Source: Tachypleus tridentatus (Eukaryota > Arthropoda > Merostomata > Xiphosura > Limulidae). From it: DNA of 64,000 nucleotides. Position 1 is the first letter of the stretch. Each line of letters starts with the position of its first letter. The notes below the pieces were generated by a model that ran no database searches, had not been told where the DNA came from, and saw only the letters and a list, made by a program, of their open reading frames with translations. The DNA is taken from the NCBI RefSeq assembly GCF_004210375.1, contig NC_134829.1, positions 57,714,107 through 57,778,106 of the forward strand, given 5' to 3'. The position numbers and the translations under genes were made by a program. Shown piece after piece: positions 1-11,540 of this stretch.

Positions 1-149
1 ACACGAACCAGTTTATTGGTAAGAAAAGTTCAACTGTTAACCTCCTCCTGGATAACAGTTATAATGTGAGAGCAGATAAGCTACTGGATAAAAGCAGAAT
101 TACGAACATAATATAACAAGTCAAACTGTACCACAAACATTTGCGATAA

Positions 150-250
150 TTGAGGATGACTAGCTGCATTCTATCTAGTTTTTGACTGTTAAATAAGAAA
201 TGGCTAACGCAGACAGCCGTGATGAACATTTGCGCGAGATTCAAAACAAA
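150..250 (+). mobile_element. tRNA-derived SINE, 3' tail fragment
   Basis: The text 'gatgactagctgca...ggctaacgcagacagcc...gcgcgagattcaaaac' matches the 3' tail of the SINE seen complete at 20913-21182 (opposite strand). The tRNA-like head is missing, so this is a truncated copy. Substitutions against the other copies show that it is old. Bases 1-149 hold nothing recognisable. Confidence 0.65.
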
Positions 251-1322
251 TTAAAAGACAAACGATAACAAATAACTATCAATTATCAAATTGACAGTTT
301 AGATATTTTACACCTAATTTCAGATTCCTCTGTGACGATCAAAAAGAATTGTTATACAAAGAAACCGTGGTGTTTTTTAAAGACCAGAATCTACACGCTA
401 GCCTGTCTGAACTTAGTAGCGTTAAAATAGAACTCCACATTCTGATGTTATAAGATGAAGACTACTGCTGACCAAAAAAAATGTTTGTTCAGAGTTTCAT
501 GCAATCTATTTTATTAATTGAAGTTTACCAAATGGTATTCTTAAAATACACCATAGCTTCTTATATTGATTACTCGTTCACATATCTGATTGTGGCAGTC
601 TGTTGATGGTCCAAAGATAAAATTGAAAATACATTATAAAAGCAAATAACATTTTGAATCATAATGTTTGATGTATCTAGCTAGCTAATTGTGTAAATAA
701 TTATCAATCATCAATTAAACATTTAAAATTTATATAATGACATTTATCAAACTAAAAAAGAGAACCAACATAGATTAATCCATTTTCAGTTTGATATAGT
801 ACTAACCGTCTCTCGAGAATACTTTCAATAATATTCATTTGCACAAATACACAATTCGTTTTACCATCAGGATGTTCAGGCCAAAAATAAAAAGCTCATT
901 AACACAATGAAAATAATCTTCTCAAACTAAATCTCAAGTATAGATGTAATTATAAGTAATCTGTTGAGGATATAACGATTAACAGGTGCTGTTGTTGACA
1001 TTCGTTATTTGTATTAATTGTTTTCAAACATCAAGAGTTAAGGTCACTTGAAAGGTCTCTGATGAAACACGACTTGAATCTAAGCTCTAAGAATTTTAAG
1101 ATTTTATTATTTTCATGAGGATTTTTACTTTAATTCTTAATTTACTGCAGATCTATAATTCAAGTTATTTTGAGCCAAAGTATTTGACTCGAATGTAAAT
1201 TTTATTTTTAACTAGAGTTATGTTTCTCAGCTCTTCAACTGTAGTCCTTTTTGTAGTAGTCTTGCATAATACGTCGTGCAGATATGCACGTTGTGAAATA
1301 GTGGGCTTATTTCCTAAATGTG
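251..1322. other. AT-rich intergenic stretch, no gene seen
   Basis: There is no long open frame, no recognisable protein motif and no clear repeat. The only open frame near the right end (minus strand, 1165-1374) reads into the adjacent transposon and is low-complexity in origin. Confidence 0.5.
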
Positions 1323-1330
1323 CTCTTATC

Positions 1331-2136
1331 CAGTGGCAGCGCCAGGGGGGGGCTTGGGTAGCTTGAGGCCCCAAAATAAACCAAGCCCCCCTCAGCCCCC
1401 AGTATTGTTACCTACATATATTCATAAAATATGGAAAACACAATCGTCGTTGTTGCTTAACAATTAACATCAAAAAAGACTTAGATCTGTAGAACTCAAC
1501 GTCTTCATTAAGACGGAAGTATGTGTCATGCGTCCCATAGCAACGTACTGAATGCATTTAAACTCATGCGTTGTATTGCCGCTCCCTGTGTAGTGCCATT
1601 CTATCTTGAGCTTTGACGAAGATTAGACAACCACGTTTATTTCAAGTTTCAACAGAACAGGCGCATTCTTTTGAAGTAATATTAACTATAAATACAACAT
1701 TATGAAAGATAGTTAGCCTGATAGTGACCTCAGAGTATATTAACTTCACATGGGATAATTCGCTTCTGCTATGTAAATTATATATTTATGTTATATTTAT
1801 TTTGATTTGTAGCTTTACTCTTAATGGTATATTAAATGTTCAATCTAAGCTACTCTTGAGTGGAAATTAGGTGAGCTTCCTCTTTTACATATACGCATAT
1901 TTTCATAAACAGATTGTTTTTTAATTTGTAATAATGATTCACAGTATAAGTTTCCAACGAAAACTGCATTAAAAATGCAATTCAAAATAGCACACTTTTC
2001 TGATATATACCTTGGTATTTAGATCATTATAATTTACCATCTATACTTCATATTGATGGCATTTTGGGAACCCCCCTCCACAGTTTACCTCAGCCCCTAT
2101 TAGCACCCCAACGAAAATATCCTGGCGCCGCCACTG
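1331..2136. mobile_element. Non-autonomous hAT-like DNA transposon (806 bp)
   Basis: The left end is CAGTGGCAGCGCCAGG and the right end is the reverse complement of CAGTGGCGGCGCCAGG: 16-bp terminal inverted repeats with one mismatch. The element is flanked by a perfect 8-bp target duplication, ctcttatc, at 1323-1330 and 2137-2144. An 8-bp duplication with CAGTG-type ends is the hAT signature. The interior has no transposase frame, so it must have been mobilised in trans. G- and C-runs just inside both ends contrast with the AT-rich core. Confidence 0.88.
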
Positions 2137-2144
2137 CTCTTATC

Positions 2145-4280
2145 AACATTTTATTGTCATTGGTGTTTTGTTTTCGTTTTCATTACGTTTAGAAGAATAA
2201 TTTCTCGGCTGTAGGCTTTTCGTTTCGTCATCTTTAAGTAATGGTGTTTCTTGTGAACGTAACACCTTCTAAAAATATATGGTAATATATAAACATTGGA
2301 TGCTTTGGTATTTTGTTACCACAGTTTATTTTATAATTAACAAGACCAAGGTTAAAAAATTACAGAGTATATAGATTTTTTCAAATACATTTTACTTATT
2401 TGTGTCAACTTTGAGTAAAAAAATTATTTTATTTTCACATATTGATTCACATATCCTGGACTATTATCACTGTCAATACATCTAAATCTAGTAATACTGT
2501 CTTTTTACAACTTACCGTTTTACTAAAAGGTACGTCCTTTGTTAGAGATCTACGAATCATCGAACAATTCTTATTGGTACGTAATATAAATGCATAATCT
2601 TATTCTTGAAAAATAGAATATTTATATCACTCATTCATCAGACTCGGTGTCAAATTATCATTCCACTACCACCACTCTCCGGTTTCAAACGTGGCTTATG
2701 GACTAACTGTACATATAGCTTATTTACTTTTCATTTCCATATATCATTTTTCCTTTGTGGTATACTAGAGAACGTTATAACTGTACAATCTCCTGCTGGT
2801 TATTTCGTGGTAAAACTGGTTTTATAAAAGTACTGGACCAACCAAATAGTATTAGTTGGTTAAGACACCCCTGTCATGTCTTCTTCAAAAGGTTGATTCC
2901 CAGATGGTCTGGTATAGAAAGGAGACAGACTGGTCTAGATGTACTGTGTTGGCTAGGATATCACACATTACCATGGGAAAGGTGGACCAACCATCATATC
3001 TACAATTAAGAATGTCATCCTCTTTTAACACCCAGTTTAGTGAAACATACTGTCAAGATGGGCGAAGACTGTATCTGGTTATGAGCGTTGTCCCACATGT
3101 GTATTTCTCTAAGTTGAGATGTTACACTCCATAGAAATGAATTTGGACACTTTCCGAAGGGTGCTCATCACTGTTTCCTCAACCAAGTCAATGTGAGTTT
3201 AGGTAAGATATCGTGATAATTTCTTACACTGATACCTCGACTCACACTTCTGGTGCCTCCTTACTTGGAAGCAGCTGCAACAGTAGAAGTAGTCACGTTC
3301 CTGTTGAAACCTTGGGTAGGTGGAACTAATGGCGGCAGAAACTGAACGGTAAAGCCATCTTATGAAAAGTAGTATTTATCGGAAATATATTTGCGGTGTA
3401 TGATAAATATTAAGTTTTCATAAATTCACAATCAACGTACTATAACTTTTTGTTTAAACAAATTTAGACACTACACATGTAAAACAAATCTGAAAATCAA
3501 CATTACCAAACTGTATTCAAACTTTATGTGTGTAATCTAACGTATATATAAATAACTATAAATAAACGTATTTACTGGTCCTTCTGTTTGAAAGATCAAA
3601 ATTAGAATTATTTGACTTTCTTTATACAAAATATTTACCATCATAACTTATCAGTATGTTTAACCTGTAAAGGCAGATCACAGATATAAATGACACATTT
3701 AAATGATATAACAGTAATATCTGATTCCATGTAGTCCAAAACATCAATTATGGTAAGGATATTGTTGAAACATTTTACTCGGAAGAGATTCAAAGAGACT
3801 ATGTCCACATGTTCAGATTATTTATTGATACAAATAATTGAAATCATGTATATGTTTTTACAATAAGACTTTATCAAAACTGTAGGTATGCTGTATAAAT
3901 AAAATTATAAAAAACAACAACTAAAGTCTCAATTCCTTAAACAGTGAACAGACAGTTTGTCTGATATATTTTTATTACATTGGTTCTTGACCAACATGAT
4001 GAATGTCTTTACATTTGTTAATTTCAATACAACCATATACTAAAAGTATAAAGTACTAACTAGTTTACATTTGATCGTATCTTTGTATAGTTCTACTGTT
4101 ATTAGATAGGCTTGTTTAAAAGATTCTAACAAACCAGTTTTTAAATCTTCATAACATGTTCGATCCTACCTGATTCATTCAATACTAAATTATTATTTAA
4201 CAGAAACTGATCAAGAAAACATTTCTATATTTAATGAAATATTGAAATTGTTCATGTGTGATGATTTAACACGATCACAT
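2145..4280. other. Intergenic; unrecognised open frames at 2606-3134
   Basis: Three overlapping plus-strand frames of 73-92 codons (2606-2827, 2755-3009, 2856-3134) occur in a locally less AT-rich patch. I recognise no domain and see no convincing splice-site pattern, so I do not call a gene. The rest is plain AT-rich sequence. Confidence 0.4.
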
Positions 4281-5186
4281 TTTATATTTTTAGTAGTATG
4301 CACAGGGTTCAGAATGTTATATTAATATAATGTTGAATAACCAAATCAACATCTTGAATTAAAGGTTCCAGTGGTACAGTAGCAACATTATTTGGTATTT
4401 AGTATGTAGTTAGACGTCACTAAGACTTTGTCACATTTGGGAAAGTATGTGATGATCATAAAAAATAATCAAGTTGGTGGATTATGAAGATGTGTTTAGA
4501 TAAAGGACTTTTCAAGATGGAGATAGTCCTTAAACTTAGTTGAATTGAGAAACAAGGCAACATACATCAACATTTTCAACAACTTTCACTAACACTATAT
4601 TATTGGTATATCTTCATTAACACTATATTAGTCCTGTATGGCCAGATGAGTGGTCGCTTGACTACCAATTTGAGGGTGACGGGTTCGAATCCGTGTCCCA
4701 CCAAACATGCTTGCCCTTTCAGCCAAGTGAAATTTTATATTTTTAGTAGTATGCACAGGGTTCAGAATGTTATATTAATATAATGTTGAATAACCAAATC
4801 AACATCTTGAATTAAAGGTTCCAGTGGTACAGTAGCAACATTATTTGGTATTTAGTATGTAGTTAGACGTCACTAAGACTTTGTCACATTTGGGAAAGTA
4901 TGTGATGATCATAAAAAATAATCAAGTAGGTGGATTATGAAGATGTGTTTAGATAAAGGACTTTTCAAGATGGAGATAGTCCTTAAACTTAGTTGAATTG
5001 AGAAACAAGGCAACATACATCAACATTTTCAACAACTTTCACTAACACTATATTATTGGTATACCTTCATTAACACTATATTAGTCCTGTATGGCCAGAT
5101 GAGTGGTCGCTTGATTACCAATTTGAGGGTGACGGGTCCGAATCCGTGTCCCACCAAACATGCTTGCCCTTTCAGCCAAGTGACGG
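4281..5186 (+). repeat. Tandem duplication, 2 x 453 bp, including a SINE head
   Basis: Bases 4281-4733 are repeated at 4734-5186 with only a few substitutions (for example aagttggtgg/aagtaggtgg and gacgggttcg/gacgggtccg). Each copy ends with the tRNA-like head of the SINE (4631-4730 and 5084-5186). Copy 1 therefore has a SINE cut off after the word 'agccaagtga', while copy 2 continues into the full SINE body. The breakpoint inside the SINE suggests a recent unequal exchange or replication slip. Confidence 0.9.
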
Positions 5187-5305
5187 TCAATCCCACTCTT
5201 GATGACTAAAAGACTAGCTGAAGAGTTGGCGGCCTTTCACTGCTAAATTAGGAACGGTTAGCGGAGATAACTGTCGTGTAACTTTGAGCAAAGTTCAAGC
5301 TACAC
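5084..5305 (+). mobile_element. tRNA-derived SINE, near full length
   Basis: The head 'atggccagatgagtgg' gives an A-box-like block. The block 'gggtccgaatcc' is the B box; the duplicate head at 4631 has the better 'gggttcgaatcc'. The body 'catgcttgccctttcagcc...gagttggcggc...ggaacggttagcggagata' and the end 'agcaaagttcaagctac' match the family tail. The copy is diverged and lacks an obvious target duplication. Confidence 0.8.
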
Positions 5306-6082
5306 CAAACCAATTAATACAATATCACTGGTATACTTTATTATGTAAGAGATATATTCGACTTTTATTTCGATGTTGTTTCGTTGAAGTGGGTGTTTAC
5401 TATAAGCTACTTTATTAATACCATTTTCACGATATTCACACCAATAACAGCTTCGCTTTAGTCACAGTGACCCCCATGTTGATGTCTCAGAAGTCACAGT
5501 GACACTTGTAGAGGTAACTGAAAGCGGAGCTAGTTTTACTATCTGACATTTTGTGTGTAAATATGACGAGTTTCTGTAACGTTCATTACACACAGGAAAA
5601 CTTTGTGTTTACAGTTTTGACTGATGATTTACATAAGGTAAAATGTTAGTAATTTGGAATGTATATCACAAACTCCTATTCCAACCTTGAAACAATAACC
5701 ACAGACTTATGTACCGATTCATTAGTTTTGTTCACTTGTTCAGAGAGACACAGTTATGTACATTCCAGACACAGAATGCCTAGATGTTTTCAGTTACTTA
5801 GGGTTCATTGCCTCATATTGAAGGTATACAAAGTTTAGATGTCTTGTAATAGGCTAGATGTACAGTGTCAGACACGTTCGTTTTGGTAATATAGTCGAAA
5901 GTAAAGAACTGGTATAAATATTGTTAAACTGGACCTAGATGTGTTCTATATAATCACCTTTACTTACTAAGCAGTATTTCATGTGTGCTGATGGGTGATA
6001 TCTTTCTTTACCTAAAGGGAGTCAACTTGTTTGTTAAGTTGTTGGATAACGTTTACCACATCTATTAGTGTTAGACCTATAT
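5306..6082. other. Intergenic; short inverted motif near 5450-5530
   Basis: No gene is seen. Around 5450-5530, 'agcttcgcttta' and 'gaaagcggagct' form an imperfect inverted pair enclosing two copies of 'gtcacagtgac', the same word that builds the degenerate repeat at 7236-7556. Confidence 0.45.
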
Positions 6083-6350
6083 TGTTTGTTTTTTGAAATT
6101 TCTCGCAAAGCTACACAAAGACTATCTGAACTAGCCGTCCCTAATTGAGTAGTTTAAGAAACGAGGAAGGCAGCTGGTCATCATCACCCACCGCCAACTC
6201 TTGGGCTACTATTTCATGAACGAGTACGGGGATTGACTCGTTTTATAACGCCCCAACTGGAAACACGAGCATACCTGTTGTAACAGGGATTCGAACCTGT
6301 TGTCTTCAGATTTCAAGTCAAGTACCCTAACCTCCTGACTATGTCGGAAC
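6083..6350 (-). mobile_element. tRNA-derived SINE, near full length
   Basis: Read on the minus strand, a tRNA-like head ('gttccgacatagtcagg', then 'caggttcgaatccctg') is followed by the family body and ends with 'tagctttgcgagaaatttc' and a T/A-rich tail. The B box GGTTCGAATCC is intact. Many substitutions in the body show an old copy. Confidence 0.82.
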
Positions 6351-7026
6351 GTTTGACCTGGAATTTAGATCTAACTGCTTATCTACACAACGCTTGTATT
6401 TTAACGTTACGCTACATGTACATTTTTAATTTACAAACCATATACTAGTAAAGTTTTCAATGTGTGATTCGATCCAAATATTCACATTTCGCCTGAAAGA
6501 AGCACCACCTACAGACTGCTAAATATACTTACAGTTTCTGAGATAATATAATGTGTTGATGATACATGTGTAATTAATTTCTTAAAATGACTCAACACTT
6601 ACAAGTTATAACAAAAGTTATATCTTCATATTGGGGAACTACATGCTACCCTGTACATGTAATCATAACTGTGAGCTAGGATGGAGTATGTTTTTAGTTG
6701 GGTCTGTATCAAAAAATGTCTGTTTTTGAAGCTTTTGTGGTTCTAATATTAATATTCGTGATGTCCTCCGATGAAACAGTGATGCATCTTCAGATGTACA
6801 TCTCTAAAATCAGTGGTTCGATTCCTCTCGGTAGACACAACATAATGTCCAATATTCATGATAATTACATTCTCCGAAAGAAAATACTTTAAATACATTA
6901 CAATTATGTTTGTAACTACGTCAGTCACAACTACTGTCCTAGAGCATTTTGTATGGGTTATAGTTCAACTAGAGGGCCAGGTCTAGACTGTACGTTTCAC
7001 GTGTATAACAGGAATATGAATAACAA
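6351..7026. other. Intergenic, no gene recognised
   Basis: One 64-codon plus frame (6698-6892) contains a hydrophobic N-terminal stretch, but it has no relative I recognise and sits in AT-rich DNA where such frames arise by chance. Confidence 0.4.
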
Positions 7027-7129
7027 CCAGTTGGTTATGATGCTGTTGGTTTAAAACATACAGGGCTGACCTTTGGTTATCTTTGTTGGTGTCTCCATGT
7101 TTTAAACCAACAGCATCACAACCAACTGG
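7027..7129. repeat. 103-bp fold-back element with 33-bp arms
   Basis: The arm 7027-7059 is the reverse complement of 7097-7129 with a single mismatch (gttatgatgc against gcatcacaac). The 37-bp loop is unrelated. The transcript would form a long hairpin. No target duplication is visible at the arm ends, so it could be a small fold-back MITE or a hairpin RNA locus; the sequence alone does not decide. Confidence 0.85.
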
Positions 7130-7235
7130 TACGATTGTATTTAACTGAAAATAGGGTCATTGTTACTTCATTTACTTATTGTTGGGTCCAATATGGCGGA
7201 ATAAACAAAGCCGACCAGGTGCATGAAGTCACGTG

Positions 7236-7556
7236 TATAACCTTTATAACGATCTCGTACACGTTATTCTGACACCTACATGTAGACTCAAATCAGTCAC
7301 AGTGACATCTATAACAGTTTCAGTAATGTTGACATTTATAACGGTCTCGCACTAGTAATTGTTACCCATAAAAATAGTTAAATCAGTTACACTGACAAAT
7401 ATAACAGTGTCAGTCACACTGACTCCTATAATATTTTATCAACTGTCATTGTGACACTCAAATCGTCTCACACCAGTTATACTGAGATAAATAATATAAT
7501 CAACCCTAGTTGTACTGACGCTCATCATAGTCTCACAACAGTCACATTGGCTTTAA
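7236..7556. repeat. Degenerate tandem repeat of about 28-35 bp
   Basis: Words close to 'cagtcacagtgacatctataacagtctca' recur about nine times with heavy divergence (for example near 7297, 7390, 7416 and 7441). The core 'gtcacagtgac' is itself palindromic. The same core occurs twice at about 5460-5505. Confidence 0.65.
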
Positions 7557-8985
7557 TTTAAACACTTAACGGTAGATGGGGTCACTGTTATAGTTTTATT
7601 AATTTCGAAGTGGTTACGTTAAAAATAATATTAATTAAACACATGCTTATTGATTCCGAAATAGTCTTTTACCAATGAATCATTTTTTGAACATTTGTTT
7701 TTGTTTTGCTTTAAATCCATTAAACAAAGTAAAGTATAACTAGAAACTTTCAAATTTTCTACCATGAATACATCATGGGTTATTAACAGGTGGTTTGTTT
7801 ACTGATTTTTACACATTTTTAACGCTTTCAAAGTAGAAATGGTAGAATTTCAATACAAGAAATCCGTTTAGCTGAGCATTTTTTAAAATTTGATTGATAA
7901 ATAAAGGGAGACAAACAGAGACTTGGATAAATACATTAGATATTACACTTTATTACAATCAAATCATACAATTACACTGATTAGTCAGAGAAATAAGTAC
8001 AACGTAACGTATTTCGATTAATTTATCAGTGTTCAAATGTTTAGAAACATATTATTTATTATCTAGAACTTCTCAAAAGAAATATGGTAAACAATCACCT
8101 CAACTAGTATATAAAACAATCTGGTATATAATACTACCGGTTATATGTTCCTTGTGTACTGTAGTAACGATGTAAAGTTAACAGTGTTGTTACTAATAGT
8201 ACAGGACGATATTCATTTTATCTACATCATAAGATAAAACAGTTAGATCTGTCGGTTTATAACCAAATAAACATGTTTACAGTTCTTCCTCTTTGTTATA
8301 AAATTATCTAATCACTTTATCTTGTTAATAGCGATGACCATCTCAGAGTTAACTGTACGTTTTCGAGTCTCGCGTCTTTTATCAGTCTCTAATGAATCCT
8401 ATTATGGAAAAAGACTTAATGTTATTTTGTGTTATCTGTCTTTCTTTAACATGTTTAAATCATCTAGAAGGAGGTGTATTCATGTCAGTCTCATGTTGAT
8501 TGTTTACTAATGTGAATGGTTTCACTCACCATATCAAGCTGTGTTTACAGACAACCTTACTATTTCCAGTAGTATTGTGTCTCCCAGAAGAGAAAAGACA
8601 AATATCAAACGTGTAGAAAATGAAAATTGTGGTCATCGAAGGTTATTCAATGTGATAGGCTAGTCTAACCTTTTATGATCCAATAGGGTCGTATGGTAGA
8701 CACCTATGATGTAAGTGAAACTGACACTGTTAACAACAGAAGCAGTTGATATACAAAAGACGTCTTAAATTTCTTAGGCTATATTCTTTACATAGAGACA
8801 ATAGCAGAGTAAATATCTTGTCATGAATTTTGATGAAACTAAAGGTTTAATTGTTCCTACAAAACAGTAAGGTACACATTACTACGAAGTAACCAATCTC
8901 AGTGAACTTGGAAGAGAACACTACACCAAAAGGACGAAACAACCATTGGATCACAAGTACTGGTAAAACAAAAGCTATAGACATG
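7557..8985. other. Intergenic, no gene recognised
   Basis: AT-rich sequence. A 62-codon plus frame (8322-8510) has no recognisable motif. No tRNA, SINE or tandem repeat was seen. Confidence 0.45.
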
Positions 8986-9835
8986 TGGTCTTTTCAGCAG
9001 ACAAAATGGAATTAATCACAGGGTTCTTATAAATGGAGATCAGTTAAATTCAATTAATGAAACAAAACAAAAACTCAACAATCTAGGAAACCAAATAAAC
9101 ACAGTCATAAACTATGTTCACCAGATAAAATTAACGATGAATTAGACAAAATAAAACAATACTTCATCAACATCAATAAGTTTCCTCCACAAACTGTAGA
9201 AAACATTATACGCACACACCTAGACAAAGAGCAAAATCAACCACCAACTAAAGTAAATACAGCTCACGAATCAAAAAACCACGAAACCATATACTGCTGC
9301 ATACCATATATTCCTGACATCAGCAAACAAATAACCAACATTTGGCAAAAATTAGTAACAAAATATGACATTCCAATTAATACCAAATTTATTCAAAAAC
9401 CAGGCACAAAACTAAGGTCTATACTATGTAAAAACTACATTGACAAACACAACATAAACATTATTTGTAAAATACAATGTGATAACTGCCACGACTTCTA
9501 TATTGGAGAAACAAGTAGAAAAATGGAAACCAGATTAAAAGAACACAAAAATTCACAAATACTAAATAAAGAAACAAACATAAACAAACGCAAAATTAAA
9601 GAAGCCTTACTTCTACAACAACTCAAGCCCAAAATAAACCAGTACAAAGAACACCTTTATATCTATATTAATAAATATAATCAAACATCAAGCACGTTCT
9701 CTACATTCCTATACTCAATTATACAGCCCCCTTTAAACATGTGGTCAGCTATCGGTTAGTTACCTCTTTCTTTGTGAACCTGACGATGAGTGAAGAATGT
9801 CGAAAAGTTGTTCGCTCCTATACATAAATATTTTC
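8986..9835 (+). mobile_element. Penelope-like element, 5'-truncated fragment
   Basis: A long coding fragment is followed by a terminal block ('cctctttctttgtgaacctgacgatga...gttgttcgctcctat...ttttctcaacacaaacc') that is shared with the second copy at 22835-23688 on the other strand. The reverse transcriptase core is missing; only the RT-to-endonuclease linker and the GIY-YIG part remain. The copy is followed by 'ttttacatatataa' repeats. Confidence 0.85.
9050..9759 (+). pseudogene. Penelope-type polyprotein C-terminus with GIY-YIG endonuclease
   Basis: The C-terminal part of a Penelope-like polyprotein, which in intact elements joins a reverse transcriptase to a single-strand-nicking GIY-YIG endonuclease. 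Frame 2 (INETKQKLNNLGNQ...) is open to about 9130, where a one-base shift moves the reading into frame 1. Frame 1 stays open from 9121 to the stop at 9757-9759. Key features: CKIQCDNCHDF, a Cys-rich lead-in typical of animal PLEs; then FYIGETSRKMETRL, the GIY-YIG equivalent with YIG and the catalytic Arg; then LKEHK. The RT palm is absent. The protein cannot be made as it stands because of the frameshift and missing N-terminus, but the endonuclease region is little decayed. Compared with the copy at 22835 it lacks a short segment just after LKEHKNS. Confidence 0.85.
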
Positions 9836-9892
9836 TCAACACAAACCAGCTGTTTTACATATATAATTTTTTTACATATATAATTTACTTCA

Positions 9893-9962
9893 TGTATTGT
9901 TTGGTTTCCTTTGTGTTGAATGGTAAATGTATTGTTTGGTTTCCTTTGTGTTGAATGGTAAA
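9893..9962. repeat. 35-bp perfect tandem duplication
   Basis: The 35-bp string beginning 'tgtattgtttggtttcc' at 9893-9927 is repeated without change at 9928-9962, just past the Penelope fragment. Confidence 0.9.
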
Positions 9963-11040
9963 AAATACATATACAATAATATTAGAGGCAGGTAACTATC
10001 ACAGTGAATCAGCCAATAAAATACATTGTTTGTATAATCTTATTGTTACTGACCAATCATACAAATCACAGGCAGTTGAGAACCGCGATTGATTTAGTAA
10101 CTAATTTTATGTTACCGCAGAATACTTCAACTTGTACCATCTTTATGGGCACAGATACTCTGTTACCTTAAAGCTGAAAACACGACAAAATAAACGTTTG
10201 GTGGATTTAAAATATTTATAAAAATATAAGGTTTTATATAAAACGCTTAGTAATTTATACATTTTATTTTAAAAAATGGCAGACATGTATAATAGTTTTG
10301 TAAAATGTTAACTTTTGTGAAGCTAAAATAGTGTTTTCTTGGAACTGATATATAATAAACACGTATACACAAACACTTGTTAACATGCTGTTTAACAACC
10401 TCTATCTCTAGACATCAATGTTTATATAGTTATGGACACAGTAACAATATAACAAAATTTTACATGAAAAATAAAAATAGCAAGTTAAAATAATGAATTT
10501 TAAATTCTGAAAAACTTATTTCATTTTAACAAAACTGGGAAATCTGTTAATAGAATTTCTTATATCCTGAGACTGGTTATTTCCAGTTAGTATATTAACA
10601 TTTAAATACTTTTCATGTTATGGTAATTATAAAAGGCATAATTGAAAGCAAAGGAGAATGTGTTATATGTTAGTCACATTACATATGTGATCTCAGGCGT
10701 TAAAGATGCCTCTCGTCAAACACTAGCAATATAGTTAATACGTCAAAAGGTTTCTGTTGTATTATCCAGTCAGTGAGACCCTAGCTGTACAGCGGTATGT
10801 CTACGGGCTCACACCAGTAAACGCAAACTATATCATCATACTTTAGACGAAACTTTGTATAAACCCAACCAAATATAAAAGAGAAACAAAAATGGCAGAG
10901 ATAAATAAAAAACAAATCACAAACTACAGACGATATCCTGAGGTATTCTGATGTTTGTTTCACCGAGTTCTCTATATGTATTAACAACTTCCTCTGTTAG
11001 CTAATAAACAATTAAACTGCTTCGATATATTTCACTGTAA
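9963..11040. other. Intergenic, no gene recognised
   Basis: AT-rich. A 68-codon minus frame (10781-10987) is Phe/Tyr/Cys-rich without a known motif and is probably chance. Confidence 0.45.
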
Positions 11041-11105
11041 TTGTTTGTTTTGAATTTCGCGCAAAGGTACATGAGGGCTATCTGCGCTAGCCGCCCCTAA
11101 TTTAT
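11041..11105 (-). mobile_element. SINE 3' end fragment
   Basis: On the plus strand: 'tttgttttgaatttcgcgc', 'aaaggtacatgagggctat' and 'ctgcgctagccgcccctaat', the terminal 60 bp of the SINE in inverted orientation. The remainder of the element is missing. Confidence 0.75.
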
Positions 11106-11540
11106 CTTGTAATTTGAAAATGTAGGTCAGTAAACATTTAGTTAAACCACCGAGGAACAAAGAGCGTAGTGTTCACTTATAGGAATAACATAATCAGCCT
11201 TATCTTTATCCACTTATGTGCTATACATTTTGTTAAGACAGTGTAATATTATTTTATATGTGTCTACAAAACAAGTTTAGAATTAACGAACTTTCTTCTA
11301 CAAGTACAAAATAAACCTTTATTTTACAATTGAAGAAACACCGCTCTTAGGAAAGTGCAAGACCTCTATTAACAGAAAGGTTAGATGGGCCTAAAACAAC
11401 GAATTAAATTCCTACTCATACATTTTACTTTAAAAAATCCCTTTCGCAAAACCTTAAAAACCATTTGTTTTGATCAATAACATTCAAATTCAATGAATAG
11501 AAAAGAAATTATTGTCTATTCTTCATAGTCTTGCTAACGA
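11106..11540. other. Intergenic, nothing recognised
   Basis: No open frame, motif or repeat stands out before the minisatellite begins. Confidence 0.45.

Noticed and set aside
2606..3134. Cluster of overlapping plus-strand frames as a host gene
   Set aside because: No domain, no codon bias evident, overlapping in different frames, no clear splice structure.
4631..4730. Functional host tRNA gene (A/B boxes, 'gggttcgaatcc')
   Set aside because: It is the head of the SINE family and lacks a foldable acceptor stem.
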